DNA of 64,000 nucleotides from Oscillospiraceae bacterium (GTDB taxonomy: Bacteria > Bacillota > Clostridia > Oscillospirales > Ruminococcaceae): contig JAAVID010000013.1 in the NCBI GenBank assembly GCA_014799395.1, positions 57,335-121,334 of the forward strand, written 5' to 3'. Made by a program: the position numbers and the translations under genes. The stretch's first letter is position 1. The number at the start of each line of letters is the position of its first letter. The notes beneath the pieces are model-generated. The model had not been told where the DNA came from. It ran no database searches and saw nothing but the letters and a program-made list of their open reading frames with translations. Below are positions 1-8,959 of this stretch, in pieces.

Positions 1-1
1 T

Positions 2-130
2 GATCAGCCTGTCGGGGTATTTCTTGGCTGTCTGATACCTTTTCCCGCGCGGATAGTCGGCTACAACGTGATGATGGCGTATGTCGAGCGCAACGCCTTT
101 GACGGAAAAGGCAATGATAAAAAATCTTAA
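2..130 (+). CDS. C-terminal end of a protein truncated by the window edge (…VGVFLGCLIPFPARIVGYNVMMAYVERNAFDGKGNDKKS*), possibly membrane-associated
   Basis: Open frame from base 2 to TAA at 128-130. Confidence 0.5.
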   Translation, partial: DQPVGVFLGCLIPFPARIVGYNVMMAYVERNAFDGKGNDKKS

Positions 131-209
131 AACCCCTTGAAAAATCCGTCGGTATATGTTATAATAGGAGAAGCGGTTATCGCAATACATATTGAAAGAG
201 GTGTTCCCA

Positions 210-353
210 TTGAAGCATGTTGTAACTATCAATAAGGCTAACCTGAAGGCGAGCGCGGAAAAGGGCGGCTGCGGCAAGTGCCAGAGCTCCTGCCAGTCCG
301 CTTGCAAGACCTCCTGCACTGTTGCTAATCAGAAGTGCGAGTCGGTTAAGTAA
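210..353 (+). CDS. scfA: SCIFF (six-cysteines-in-forty-five) ranthipeptide precursor, 47 aa: MKHVVTINKANLKASAEKGGCGKCQSSCQSACKTSCTVANQKCESVK
   Basis: TTG start with upstream AAGAGGTG; six Cys in the conserved CGxCQSSCQSACKTSCT…C pattern; directly upstream of radical SAM maturase. Not in the ORF track (too short). Confidence 0.93.
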   Translation: MKHVVTINKANLKASAEKGGCGKCQSSCQSACKTSCTVANQKCESVK

Positions 354-370
354 ATACGTCGAGTTTCTTT

Positions 371-399
371 GCGTTTCCCCGCCGAAGGCGGGGAAACGC
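371..399 (+). other. Perfect 13-bp stem hairpin (GCGTTTCCCCGCC-GAA-GGCGGGGAAACGC) between scfA and maturase gene
   Basis: Inverted repeat read directly; not followed by a T-run. Confidence 0.85.
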
Positions 400-460
400 G
401 GAAGATGTATGAATTGGGGCGGGTTCTCTCGCCCTATTATTTTGATTTATTGAGGTTGTT

Positions 461-1819
461 ATGGTTCATAAGTTTAAACAGTTGGGATATAATATAGTAC
501 TTGACGCGGACAGCAACGGCGTTCACGTTTTCGATGACTGCGCGTTTGATATGCTCGACCACATCTCCGCTCCGATGACGGAGGAAATGCCCGCGGAGCT
601 GCCCGAAAAGCTCTCCGCCTACCCTGCCGAGGACGTTCGCGAGACATACAAAGAATTATACTCTTTGTATAAAGAGGGCTCTTTATTCGCAGATGACGAT
701 TACCGGAAATACTCCGAGACAATGGTGAAAAGCCCCGTTAAGTCGATGTGCCTGAACGTCGCGCACGACTGCAATCTGCGGTGCGAGTACTGCTTCGCGC
801 AGACGGGCGATTTCGGCGGCGAGCGCTGCATAATGTCTCCCGAAACGGGAAAAAAGGCTATCGACTTTCTTATCGAGAAGTCGGCGAACCGCGAGAATAT
901 CGAGCTGGATTTCTTCGGCGGAGAGCCGCTTATGGCTTGGGATACCGTGGTCGAGACCGTGAACTACGCGCGTTCGATCGAGAAACAGCACAACAAGAAT
1001 TTCCGCTTTACTATCACGACTAACGGCGTTCTTCTTGACGATGAGAAGATCGACTACATAAACCGCGAAATGGTGAACGTCGTGCTGTCGCTGGACGGAC
1101 GGCGCGAGACTACCGACCGTATCCGCAAAACGCTCAACGGAAAGAGCGCGTATGACGTTATCGTGCCGAAGTTTCAAAAGCTCGTGGAGGAGCGCGGCGA
1201 TAAAGATTACTATGTTCGGGCGACTTTTACGAAATACAATCTCGACTTTACGGAGGACGTGCTGCATTTGCGCGAGCTGGGATTTGAACAGCTCTCCGCG
1301 GAGCCCGTCGTTACCGATGAAAAGGAGCCGTATGCGCTCACCGAGGCGGACCTGCCGCGCATTTTCGAGGAGTACGACCGCCTGTGCGAGGTAATGGCGA
1401 ACCGCACCGAGAAGAAGTTCAATTTTTTCCATTTTATGGTAGACCTTGACCAAGGACCGTGCGCGATAAAGAGACTGCGCGGGTGCGGGTGCGGAAACGA
1501 TTACGTCGCCGTTGATCCGCACGGGGATATTTACCCGTGTCACCAGTTTGTGGGAATAGACGATTGGAAAATGGGCAACCTAAACGACGGCACGTTCAAC
1601 GATGAGATCAAGACCTATTTCGCGAAAACGCACCTCTACTCCAAGGGCGGCTGTGCGGATTGCTGGGCGAAGTTTTATTGCTCGGGCGGGTGTAACGCGA
1701 ATTCGTTTATTTATGAGGGCGATTGCCGTAAGCCGCATAAGCTCTCGTGCGAGCTGCAAAGGAAGCGGCTTGAGTGCGCGTTGGCGTTGGCTGTGGATAA
1801 GGTGATCAAGCAAAGATAA
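461..1819 (+). CDS. scfB: Radical SAM SCIFF peptide maturase (SPASM domain)
   Basis: CNLRCEYC radical-SAM motif; Cys-rich SPASM C-terminus (CGCGNDYVAVDPHGDIYPCHQF…GGCADCWAKFYCSGGC); adjacency to SCIFF peptide. Confidence 0.93.
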   Translation: MVHKFKQLGYNIVLDADSNGVHVFDDCAFDMLDHISAPMTEEMPAELPEKLSAYPAEDVRETYKELYSLYKEGSLFADDDYRKYSETMVKSPVKSMCLNVAHDCNLRCEYCFAQTGDFGGERCIMSPETGKKAIDFLIEKSANRENIELDFFGGEPLMAWDTVVETVNYARSIEKQHNKNFRFTITTNGVLLDDEKIDYINREMVNVVLSLDGRRETTDRIRKTLNGKSAYDVIVPKFQKLVEERGDKDYYVRATFTKYNLDFTEDVLHLRELGFEQLSAEPVVTDEKEPYALTEADLPRIFEEYDRLCEVMANRTEKKFNFFHFMVDLDQGPCAIKRLRGCGCGNDYVAVDPHGDIYPCHQFVGIDDWKMGNLNDGTFNDEIKTYFAKTHLYSKGGCADCWAKFYCSGGCNANSFIYEGDCRKPHKLSCELQRKRLECALALAVDKVIKQR

Positions 1820-1973
1820 ATGCCGCGAGCGGTTCGGCTGCTTGATGCCGTAAAACATCATTACGTTTTAATTATTTATTCAAAATAACTTCACGCATTA
1901 TTCACAATCGGGATTTATAATTTGTACATAACAGAAATTAAACAGAACGGTCTGTTTTTTAGGAGGAATTATT

Positions 1974-3314
1974 ATGAATGACTTTAACGAATTTGACAAT
2001 GTACAGAAATTTTCCACCGAGAATACACAAGTACAGGCAGCGCCCGTACAGCCCGTCCGCCCCGCGAAAAAGCACAAGGGCGCTACCGTTAAGGTAATGG
2101 CGCTGATAGCGGCGGTCGCTGTTGTCGGCGGCGGCGCGGGATTCGGCGGCGCGTATATCGCGGGCAAGTCCATGAACTCGGCTGTCGTTTCGAACGGCAA
2201 TGACCACGTCAACTCAAGCAACCACATCTCCCCCGTAAACTCGGACAATACCAACTCGACTCCCACGCTGAATGAGCTTCAGCAGAATGTCGTCGGCGTT
2301 ACCCCAAACCACAACGTCAGCGATGATGTCGAGTACAACTCCGACGGAACATATATGTATACCAGAGATCTGGTAAAGGCTGTTCAGGACAGTATCGTAT
2401 ACATTGAGGTGTTCGTAAACTCGCGCGGCAAGAAAACGCTTTACGGCTCGGCGAGCGGTATCATCATCTCCAAGGACGGTTATATTGTGACCAATCACCA
2501 TGTTGTCGAGGACGTCGATTCGTTTACCGTAAAGGTCAACAACACCGACCCGAAAACGGGTATCTCCGAATCCGAGACCTATGACGCAGAGCTTATCGGC
2601 GCCGACGAGGACACCGATCTCGCGGTGCTGAAGATCAATGCAAGCGACCTCCCCGCGGCAGTTCTCGGAGACTCCAACCAGCTCCACCTCGGCGACGACG
2701 TTATCGCGATAGGCAACCCTCTCGGGCTTGAGACCTCCATCTCCAAGGGCGTTGTTTCGGGTCTTAACAGACAGATCTCCGACAGCGCGCGCGGTTTGTC
2801 CTCTATCCAGACCGACGCGGGTATCAACAGCGGCAACTCGGGCGGCGCGCTCTTCAATATGTACGGCGAGGTCGTTGGCGTGGTGAACTCCAAGTATGTA
2901 TATGATTACGCGGAGAGCCTCGGCTTTGCTATCACCATTAACGAGGCGCGCGACGTTATTGACGACCTGATAACAAAGGGCTATGTTTCGGGACGCGCGG
3001 TGCTCGGCATATCCTACAATGCTATCAACGAGTACACGGCTTCGTTCAGAGGAATGACGGCGGGTCTGCTCGTAGCGGAGATAAACCGGGATATGGCGGT
3101 TGCCAAGAGCGGTCTTGTTGTCGGCGATACGATAATCGAGATAGACGGCGAATACGTCTTTGACGACGACGGCACCACGACCACTATCAGCGAGATACTC
3201 GCGGGCAAAAAGCCCGGTGAAACTATCACCGTTACGGTCGCAAGAGCGGACTCCCTCGGCAGAGTAAAAAAGATAGATATTGAGATCGAGCTTTCCGAAT
3301 ACGTCGGCAACTGA
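1974..3314 (+). CDS. Membrane-anchored S1C trypsin-like serine protease with PDZ domain (HtrA/DegP family)
   Basis: TNHHVV, DLAVL, GNSGGAL catalytic motifs, N-terminal TM, C-terminal PDZ-like region. Confidence 0.92.
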   Translation: MNDFNEFDNVQKFSTENTQVQAAPVQPVRPAKKHKGATVKVMALIAAVAVVGGGAGFGGAYIAGKSMNSAVVSNGNDHVNSSNHISPVNSDNTNSTPTLNELQQNVVGVTPNHNVSDDVEYNSDGTYMYTRDLVKAVQDSIVYIEVFVNSRGKKTLYGSASGIIISKDGYIVTNHHVVEDVDSFTVKVNNTDPKTGISESETYDAELIGADEDTDLAVLKINASDLPAAVLGDSNQLHLGDDVIAIGNPLGLETSISKGVVSGLNRQISDSARGLSSIQTDAGINSGNSGGALFNMYGEVVGVVNSKYVYDYAESLGFAITINEARDVIDDLITKGYVSGRAVLGISYNAINEYTASFRGMTAGLLVAEINRDMAVAKSGLVVGDTIIEIDGEYVFDDDGTTTTISEILAGKKPGETITVTVARADSLGRVKKIDIEIELSEYVGN

Positions 3315-3336
3315 TGTAGAACTAAAAGATAAAATA

Positions 3337-3366
3337 AAACTCGGCAGCCAAACCTGCCGAGTTTTT
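3337..3366 (+). terminator. Intrinsic terminator of htrA-like gene
   Basis: AAAACTCGGCAG-CCAAAC-CTGCCGAGTTTTT. Confidence 0.85.
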
Positions 3367-3384
3367 GTTATATCCGAAAATATT

Positions 3385-4671
3385 TTACTTCTCCGCAAGC
3401 AGTTTTTCAACGCTTGCCAGCTTAACGCAAATGCAGAACAATACCATAGCCTGGAGCAGTTCTCCGACGGAGGGATAAGTCGGCGCGATTCTGATGTTGC
3501 TGTCGTTGGGATCCTTTCCGTAAGGGAACGTTGCGCCCGCGCCCGTCAGCACTACGCCGCCCTCCTTCGCGAGAGCTACGATACGCTTCGCGCAGCCGGG
3601 GAGGGAATCGAACGAGATGAAATAGCCGCCCTTGGGGGTAGTCCACTTGCCTATTCCGAGCGGACCTATCTCCTTTTCGAGACTGTACAGCACTACCTCG
3701 AACTTCGGGTAGATTATCGCCGCGTGATGGCGCATATGCTCGGTAACGCCCTCGAAATTCTTGAAATACTTCGCGTGGCGGAGCTGATTGAGCTTATCAA
3801 ATCCGATAGTCTGGAACGCCATTTGCGTCTTTATAAAGTCGATATTGTCCTTAGACGCGCAGATGACCGCGAGACCGCCGCCCGGGAACGAGATCTTGGA
3901 TGTCGACGAGAACTCGAAAACCATATTCGGATTGCCCGCCTTTTTGCACTCCTCGATAATATTGAGAAGATGATCGTGCTCGTTGGTGAGATGGTGAACG
4001 CAGTACGCGTTATCCCAGAAAATACGAAAATCCTTAGCCGCGGGCTTGAGGTTCGCGAAACGGCGGACTACCTCGTCGGAGTATGTAATGCCCGTGGGGT
4101 TGGAGTACATCGGCACGCACCAGATACCCTTGATAGACTCATCGGAAGCGGCAAGGCGCTCTACCTCGTCCATATCGGGACCGTCAGCCTTGTAAGGCAC
4201 GGTTATCATCTCGATACCCAGCGCCTCGCACATAGCGAAGTGTCTGTCATATCCGGGCGCGGGACAAAGGAATTTTACGCTGTCGTACTTGCACCACGGC
4301 TTTTCGCTACCGAGAACGCCGAGCTGCATAGCGCGGATTATCGTATCGTACATCATCTGGAGGCTGGAGTTGCCGCCGACGATGACCTCGTCGGGTCCCA
4401 CGCCGAGCATTTCCATAAACAGCTCCTTAGCCTCGGGGATACCGTCGAGCACACCGTATGAACGGCAGTCCGCGCCGCTCTTGGATTTATAGTCGCCGTC
4501 GAGACAGTGAAGCAGCATATTTATAGACAGATCAAGCTGCTCGGGAGCGGGAACGCCCCGCGCCATAGTCAGGTTAAGACCCTTTTTCTTGAACTCCTCG
4601 AACTGCTCCTCAAGCGCCGCCTTTTCGGCAGTCAGCTCATCCTTGTTCATTTCCGTGTAAAGCATAATCAA
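3385..4671 (-). CDS. PLP-dependent aminotransferase (class I/II fold, MocR-like aminotransferase family)
   Basis: Aminotransferase motifs (YSNPTGI, SSTSKISFPGGGLAV). Confidence 0.85.
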   Translation of the reverse strand: MIMLYTEMNKDELTAEKAALEEQFEEFKKKGLNLTMARGVPAPEQLDLSINMLLHCLDGDYKSKSGADCRSYGVLDGIPEAKELFMEMLGVGPDEVIVGGNSSLQMMYDTIIRAMQLGVLGSEKPWCKYDSVKFLCPAPGYDRHFAMCEALGIEMITVPYKADGPDMDEVERLAASDESIKGIWCVPMYSNPTGITYSDEVVRRFANLKPAAKDFRIFWDNAYCVHHLTNEHDHLLNIIEECKKAGNPNMVFEFSSTSKISFPGGGLAVICASKDNIDFIKTQMAFQTIGFDKLNQLRHAKYFKNFEGVTEHMRHHAAIIYPKFEVVLYSLEKEIGPLGIGKWTTPKGGYFISFDSLPGCAKRIVALAKEGGVVLTGAGATFPYGKDPNDSNIRIAPTYPSVGELLQAMVLFCICVKLASVEKLLAEK

Positions 4672-4878
4672 ACTTTCCTTTCCGAAAAATATATTTTATA
4701 ATTGTAATAAGCTATCTGAAAGCACCTTTACTATTATAGCATACCTTACGAATTTTTGCAAGTGATTTTTGAAATTCCTGCAAAAAATTGTCGGAAACGG
4801 CAAAAAAGGCTTAAAAACTTACGGTTTTTTGCGGAGTTTGGCGATAAAACATTTACTATTGGCGCGCTCAAAACAAAA

Positions 4879-4925
4879 AGTGTTCCCGCAGCAAGCCTGC
4901 CGATACGGAAGCCGCGGAAACACTT
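4879..4925 (-). terminator. Probable intrinsic terminator of the response-regulator gene
   Basis: Minus strand reads AAGTGTTTCCGCGG…GCGGGAACACTTTTTG, imperfect stem plus T-run. Confidence 0.55.
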
Positions 4926-4946
4926 AATTATTGCGGAATAACGCCG

Positions 4947-5381
4947 TTACACAAACTCGTCTCCGAGCTCGTCGTCATCGCTGTTGTAAACGATCTCGCG
5001 CAGTTTGTACAGCTCGATCGTATTATTTATGCGCTTTTTGACAAAGTTGATATTGAACGGCTTGGAAATAACGTCCTCCGCGCCCAGGTCATACGCCCTT
5101 GTAAGCGACTTTGTAGACGTATCGGCGCTTATGATGAACACGGGAACTACCTCGACATATCTGTTCTTGTTGAAATAGTCCAACAGCCCGAAGCCGTCGA
5201 GCACGGGCATCATAATATCGGACAGCACACAGCATATCTCGTCCTTATGCTTTTCGTACTCCTCGATAGCCTTAAAGCCGTTTTCAGCCTCGATAATGGT
5301 TTTGTCGGAGAACATATCGCTAAGCATAAGCCTGTTGAATTCATAGTCGTCGACTATTAAAATGGTATTCTTTTCTGCCAT
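4947..5381 (-). CDS. Single-domain response regulator (CheY-like receiver)
   Basis: ILIVDDYEFNR, LSDIMMPVLDG, PVFIISA, KPF motifs. Confidence 0.9.
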   Translation of the reverse strand: MAEKNTILIVDDYEFNRLMLSDMFSDKTIIEAENGFKAIEEYEKHKDEICCVLSDIMMPVLDGFGLLDYFNKNRYVEVVPVFIISADTSTKSLTRAYDLGAEDVISKPFNINFVKKRINNTIELYKLREIVYNSDDDELGDEFV

Positions 5382-5505
5382 TGTTGACCTCCAAAAAATA
5401 AAAATGCGTCTGCGGTATCCACAGCAAATTCTTATTTACACATATATTTTACCACATTTTTTTTTAAAAGTCAAGGGCAGATTGTAAGATTTGTTAAATT
5501 TCCCC

Positions 5506-5534
5506 TTGTAAAATGAAAAAAGTTGTGCTATAAT
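5506..5534 (+). promoter_or_regulatory. Candidate sigma-A promoter for smpB (TTGTAA-17-TATAAT), upstream of a MITE
   Basis: -35 5506-5511, -10 5529-5534, 17-bp spacer. Confidence 0.6.
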
Positions 5535-5553
5535 AATAATCGGCATATAATAG

Positions 5554-5727
5554 GGCAATACCGCACAAAGATTGTGTGCTGATTGCGCCGTCAGATTTTT
5601 CGTCAGCTTGTACAATGAGGACGACGCAAGGCTGTATGCCTTGCTAGGACGAATTGTGCAAGGTGACGGAAAATATGCAAGCAAGCAGTGCGCAAAGCCC
5701 GAAGGGCGGTCTTTGTGCGGTGTTGCC
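5554..5727 (+). mobile_element. Palindromic MITE-like element, copy A (174 bp)
   Basis: Terminal inverted repeats GGCAATACCGCACAAAG…CTTTGTGCGGTGTTGCC; homologous to 52581-52754 (opposite orientation) and 48365-48548. Confidence 0.85.
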
Positions 5728-5755
5728 ATAGCTTTCGTACAGGATAGGGGGAAAT

Positions 5756-6214
5756 ATGAGCAACACGAAAACCATTGCCGACAACCGTCAGGTTCGGCAC
5801 GAATATTTTATTATAGAGAGCTACGAGGCGGGAATAGAGCTGTTCGGCACGGAGGTGAAGTCTATACGCGCGGGCGGGGTCAATCTTAAGGATTCGTGGA
5901 TCTCGATCGACAACGGCGAGGCGTATATCCGCGGAATGCACATAGCGCCTTACGAAAAGGGCAACATCTTCAACCGCGACCCGTACAGAGTGCGCAAGCT
6001 CCTGCTCCACAAAAAGGAGATAATGAAGCTCTTCGGGCAGGTAAAGCAGGGCGGCTACACGCTTATCCCCGTGTCGATGTATTTTAAGGACAGCAGGGTC
6101 AAGGTCCAGGTTGGGCTCTGCAAGGGCAAAAAGCTCCACGACAAGCGGCAGGATATGGCAAAGCGCGACGCGGGACGCGAGATAGAACGCGCTCTCAAGG
6201 AACGCAACCGTTGA
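5756..6214 (+). CDS. smpB: SsrA (tmRNA)-binding protein SmpB
   Basis: [29 protein letters not shown]…[26 protein letters not shown]. Confidence 0.97.
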   Translation: MSNTKTIADNRQVRHEYFIIESYEAGIELFGTEVKSIRAGGVNLKDSWISIDNGEAYIRGMHIAPYEKGNIFNRDPYRVRKLLLHKKEIMKLFGQVKQGGYTLIPVSMYFKDSRVKVQVGLCKGKKLHDKRQDMAKRDAGREIERALKERNR

Positions 6215-6228
6215 AAAGTTACATTTCC

Positions 6229-6265
6229 AAAAAAGCGGGGAGCTTTTGAGCCCTCGCTTTTATTT
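6229..6265 (+). terminator. Probable terminator of smpB
   Basis: AAAAGCGGGGAGC…GCCCTCGCTTTT then T-rich sequence. Confidence 0.5.
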
Positions 6266-6377
6266 ATTATAGTATGTCGAATTTTGGGAATTATTTTTAA
6301 AAACATATTGACAAACTATGTAAAGTGTGATATAATAAAGCATATTAAATCTACTAAATCGATAGGTAATGTAAGAA

Positions 6378-7439
6378 ATGAACGGAGGGAGCGGCTTGAT
6401 CGAGCTGAAAAACGTCTGTAAAACATATGTCACCGCGGGGAGCGAGCTCCACGCGGTAAACGATGTAACGCTGAGCATTTCGGACGGCGACATATTCGGC
6501 ATCATAGGCTTTTCGGGCGCGGGAAAATCGACGCTCGTGCGCTGTATAAATATGCTTGAGCGCCCCACTTCCGGTCGGGTGCTCATCGACGGAAAGGACA
6601 TTACGGGGTTTTCGGCTAAGGAGCTCCGCGCGGCGCGCAAGAAGATCGGAATGATATTTCAGCACTTTAACCTTATGCCCTCGCGCACCGTTCTCGACAA
6701 CGTCGTTTACGCGCTCCGCGGAGGAGGACTTTCGAGAGCGCAGATGCGCGAAAAGGCGTTAAAGCTGTTGTCGCTCGTGGAGATAGCCGATAAAGCCGAC
6801 GCTTATCCGAGCAACCTTTCGGGCGGACAAAAACAGCGCGTCGCTATCGCGAGAGCGCTCGCCAACGACCCGAAGATACTGCTCTGCGACGAGGCGACCT
6901 CCGCGCTCGACCCGCAGACGACCAGGCAGATACTTGCCCTGCTGAAAAAGCTCAACGAGGACTTCGGGATAACGATAGTGCTGATAACGCACGAAATGGC
7001 GGCTGTCAAGGAGATATGCAGCCGCACGGCGGTCATGGATCACGGAAACGTTATCGAGCACGGCGAGACATTTTCCATATTCGCCGACCCTCGGGAGAAG
7101 CTCACAAAGGATTTTATCGCGACGACCTCAAATCTCAAGAAGATACACACGCTGCTCGAGGAAAATCCCGCCGCCGTGCCTCTTAACGACAGCGACATAG
7201 TGGTAAAGCTGACCTACACCGAGCGGAGCGTTTCCGAGCCGCTCATCTCCGCCGTTACGCAGAAGTTCGGCGTACTGCTGAACATAGTGTTCGCGGACGT
7301 GGACATAGTTCAGGGAGCGCCGATAGGAGGCACGGTCGCCGTGATAAGCGGAGAGCGCGAACGGATAACGGAGGCAGTCAAATACTTGACAGATAAAAAC
7401 GTCGCTGTGGAGGTGATAAAGAGTGGAACTGCTCAATAA
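6378..7439 (+). CDS. metN: Methionine ABC transporter ATP-binding protein (start may be TTG at 6396 after GGAGGGAG)
   Basis: Walker A GFSGAGKST, LSGGQKQR signature, C-terminal NIL-like domain; followed by MetI/MetQ. Confidence 0.92.
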   Translation: MNGGSGLIELKNVCKTYVTAGSELHAVNDVTLSISDGDIFGIIGFSGAGKSTLVRCINMLERPTSGRVLIDGKDITGFSAKELRAARKKIGMIFQHFNLMPSRTVLDNVVYALRGGGLSRAQMREKALKLLSLVEIADKADAYPSNLSGGQKQRVAIARALANDPKILLCDEATSALDPQTTRQILALLKKLNEDFGITIVLITHEMAAVKEICSRTAVMDHGNVIEHGETFSIFADPREKLTKDFIATTSNLKKIHTLLEENPAAVPLNDSDIVVKLTYTERSVSEPLISAVTQKFGVLLNIVFADVDIVQGAPIGGTVAVISGERERITEAVKYLTDKNVAVEVIKSGTAQ

Positions 7440-8100
7440 AATTATCCCGAACGTTATGGCGAATACCGACAGGCTGTTCGACAGCATTCTGGCGACTCTG
7501 CAAATGACCCTGTGGTCGGGCGCGGTGATGTTCGTGCTCGGTCTGGCGCTCGGCATAGTGCTGACGGTGACCAAGGACGGCGGCATAATGCAGCAGAGGG
7601 TCGTGTATCAGATACTCGACAAGATAATAAACATCTGCCGCTCCGTTCCGTTCGTTATTTTTATCGCCATTCTGCTCCCCGTCACCAAGGCGATAATGGG
7701 AACGAAGATAGGCGTGCGCGGCGTTATCGTTCCGCTCGTTGCCGCGTCCGTACCGTTTTTCGCGCGGCAGGTCGAGACCGCCCTCGCGAACGTCGGTCAC
7801 GGTCCGGTTGAGGCTGCGCAGTCTATGGGCAAAAGCCCTCTTTCGATAATTTTTACCGTTTATCTGCGCGAAAGCATTCCGTCGATAGCGCGCGGCACGA
7901 CCATAACGCTGATAAACCTTATCGGTCTTACCGCTATGGCGGGCTACGTCGGCGCGGGAGGATTAGGCGATTACGCCATTACCTGGGGGTATAATTACGG
8001 GCATTACGATATAATCTGGGTGTCCGTTGTGCTTGTGATACTGATAGTCTCGATAATTCAATTTATCGGAAATCTTATCGCAAAGAAAAATACACATTAA
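7423..8100 (+). CDS. metI: Methionine ABC transporter permease
   Basis: Multi-TM permease, overlaps metN end. Confidence 0.92.
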   Translation: MELLNKIIPNVMANTDRLFDSILATLQMTLWSGAVMFVLGLALGIVLTVTKDGGIMQQRVVYQILDKIINICRSVPFVIFIAILLPVTKAIMGTKIGVRGVIVPLVAASVPFFARQVETALANVGHGPVEAAQSMGKSPLSIIFTVYLRESIPSIARGTTITLINLIGLTAMAGYVGAGGLGDYAITWGYNYGHYDIIWVSVVLVILIVSIIQFIGNLIAKKNTH

Positions 8101-8128
8101 CCAAAAGGAACAAAGGAAGGAAATACAT

Positions 8129-8947
8129 ATGAAAAAGTCAATTAAATTTACCGCGCTTGCGGTCGTTATCACATTGCTGTTTACCCTGCTTACGGGGTGC
8201 TCGAAAAACGATGAGAACAAGGTCGTAAAGCTCGGCGTTACGGGCGCGGTCTACGACGATCTCTGGAAGCCCACCGTCGAAAAGCTGGCGGGAGAGGGCA
8301 TTACGCTGGAGCTTGTGCAGTTCTCCGATTTCTCGCTTCCGAACAACGCGCTCAACAGCGGCGACATTCAGATGAACGCTTTCCAGCACCACGCTTATTT
8401 TGAGAACGACAAAAACACAAACGGATACGATATTTCGATTTTGAGCGACACCTTTGTTATCGCGATGAATATCTTCTCGAAGAATTACGCCAAGGTTGAG
8501 GATATTCCCGAGGGCGCAAAGATCGCCGTGCCGAACGACGCTACCAACTACGGACGCGCGCTTATTCTCCTGCGCGACGCGGGACTGCTCACGCTCGGCG
8601 AATACGAGAGCACGCCGTCTACCGCCGATATAACCTCGTCTAAGGTAGAGCTTGTCGAGGTAAACGCAAGTATGACCTATCAGTACGTCGACGACAGCGA
8701 GATAGCGGCGGCGGTCGTAAACGGCAACTACGCCGCAAGCTACGGAGTTGACCCGAACACGGCTATTTTCTACGAGAACGTCGACCTCGGCAACAAGAGC
8801 TTCGTATGCGTTATCGCCGTGAAGTCCTCCGATGTTGACAACGAGGTGTACAAAAAGGTCGCGGAAGCGTTCTGCTCCGCGGACACGGAAAAATTCTTCG
8901 AGGAGAACTACAAGGGTTTCTTTATTCCCGCGTGGAACGCTCAATAA
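8129..8947 (+). CDS. metQ: MetQ/NlpA family substrate-binding lipoprotein
   Basis: Lipobox LLTGCS; KLGVTG…FQHHAYF NlpA pattern. Confidence 0.92.
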   Translation: MKKSIKFTALAVVITLLFTLLTGCSKNDENKVVKLGVTGAVYDDLWKPTVEKLAGEGITLELVQFSDFSLPNNALNSGDIQMNAFQHHAYFENDKNTNGYDISILSDTFVIAMNIFSKNYAKVEDIPEGAKIAVPNDATNYGRALILLRDAGLLTLGEYESTPSTADITSSKVELVEVNASMTYQYVDDSEIAAAVVNGNYAASYGVDPNTAIFYENVDLGNKSFVCVIAVKSSDVDNEVYKKVAEAFCSADTEKFFEENYKGFFIPAWNAQ

Positions 8948-8959
8948 GGGGGCTGTACT

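Noticed and set aside
683-1543. Long antisense ORFs in the track (e.g. 683-1543, 2214-3410, 3280-4461, 8138-9121, 21530-22753, 24791-25750, 37-kb and 46-kb antisense frames)
   Set aside because: They overlap well-supported coding genes on the opposite strand, are rich in Arg/Val/Leu in the way of complement frames, and show no recognizable motifs.
5436-5889. ORFs 5436-5729, 5572-5889, 48216-48530, 48310-48597, 52537-52758 and 52548-52736 as real small proteins
   Set aside because: They are made by the palindromic MITE sequence read in either direction; similarity between them reflects the repeat.
6260-6378. SAM riboswitch or T-box upstream of metN, and similarly 30600-30763 upstream of metA
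   Set aside because: No recognizable SAM or T-box consensus; only terminator/promoter sequence seen.
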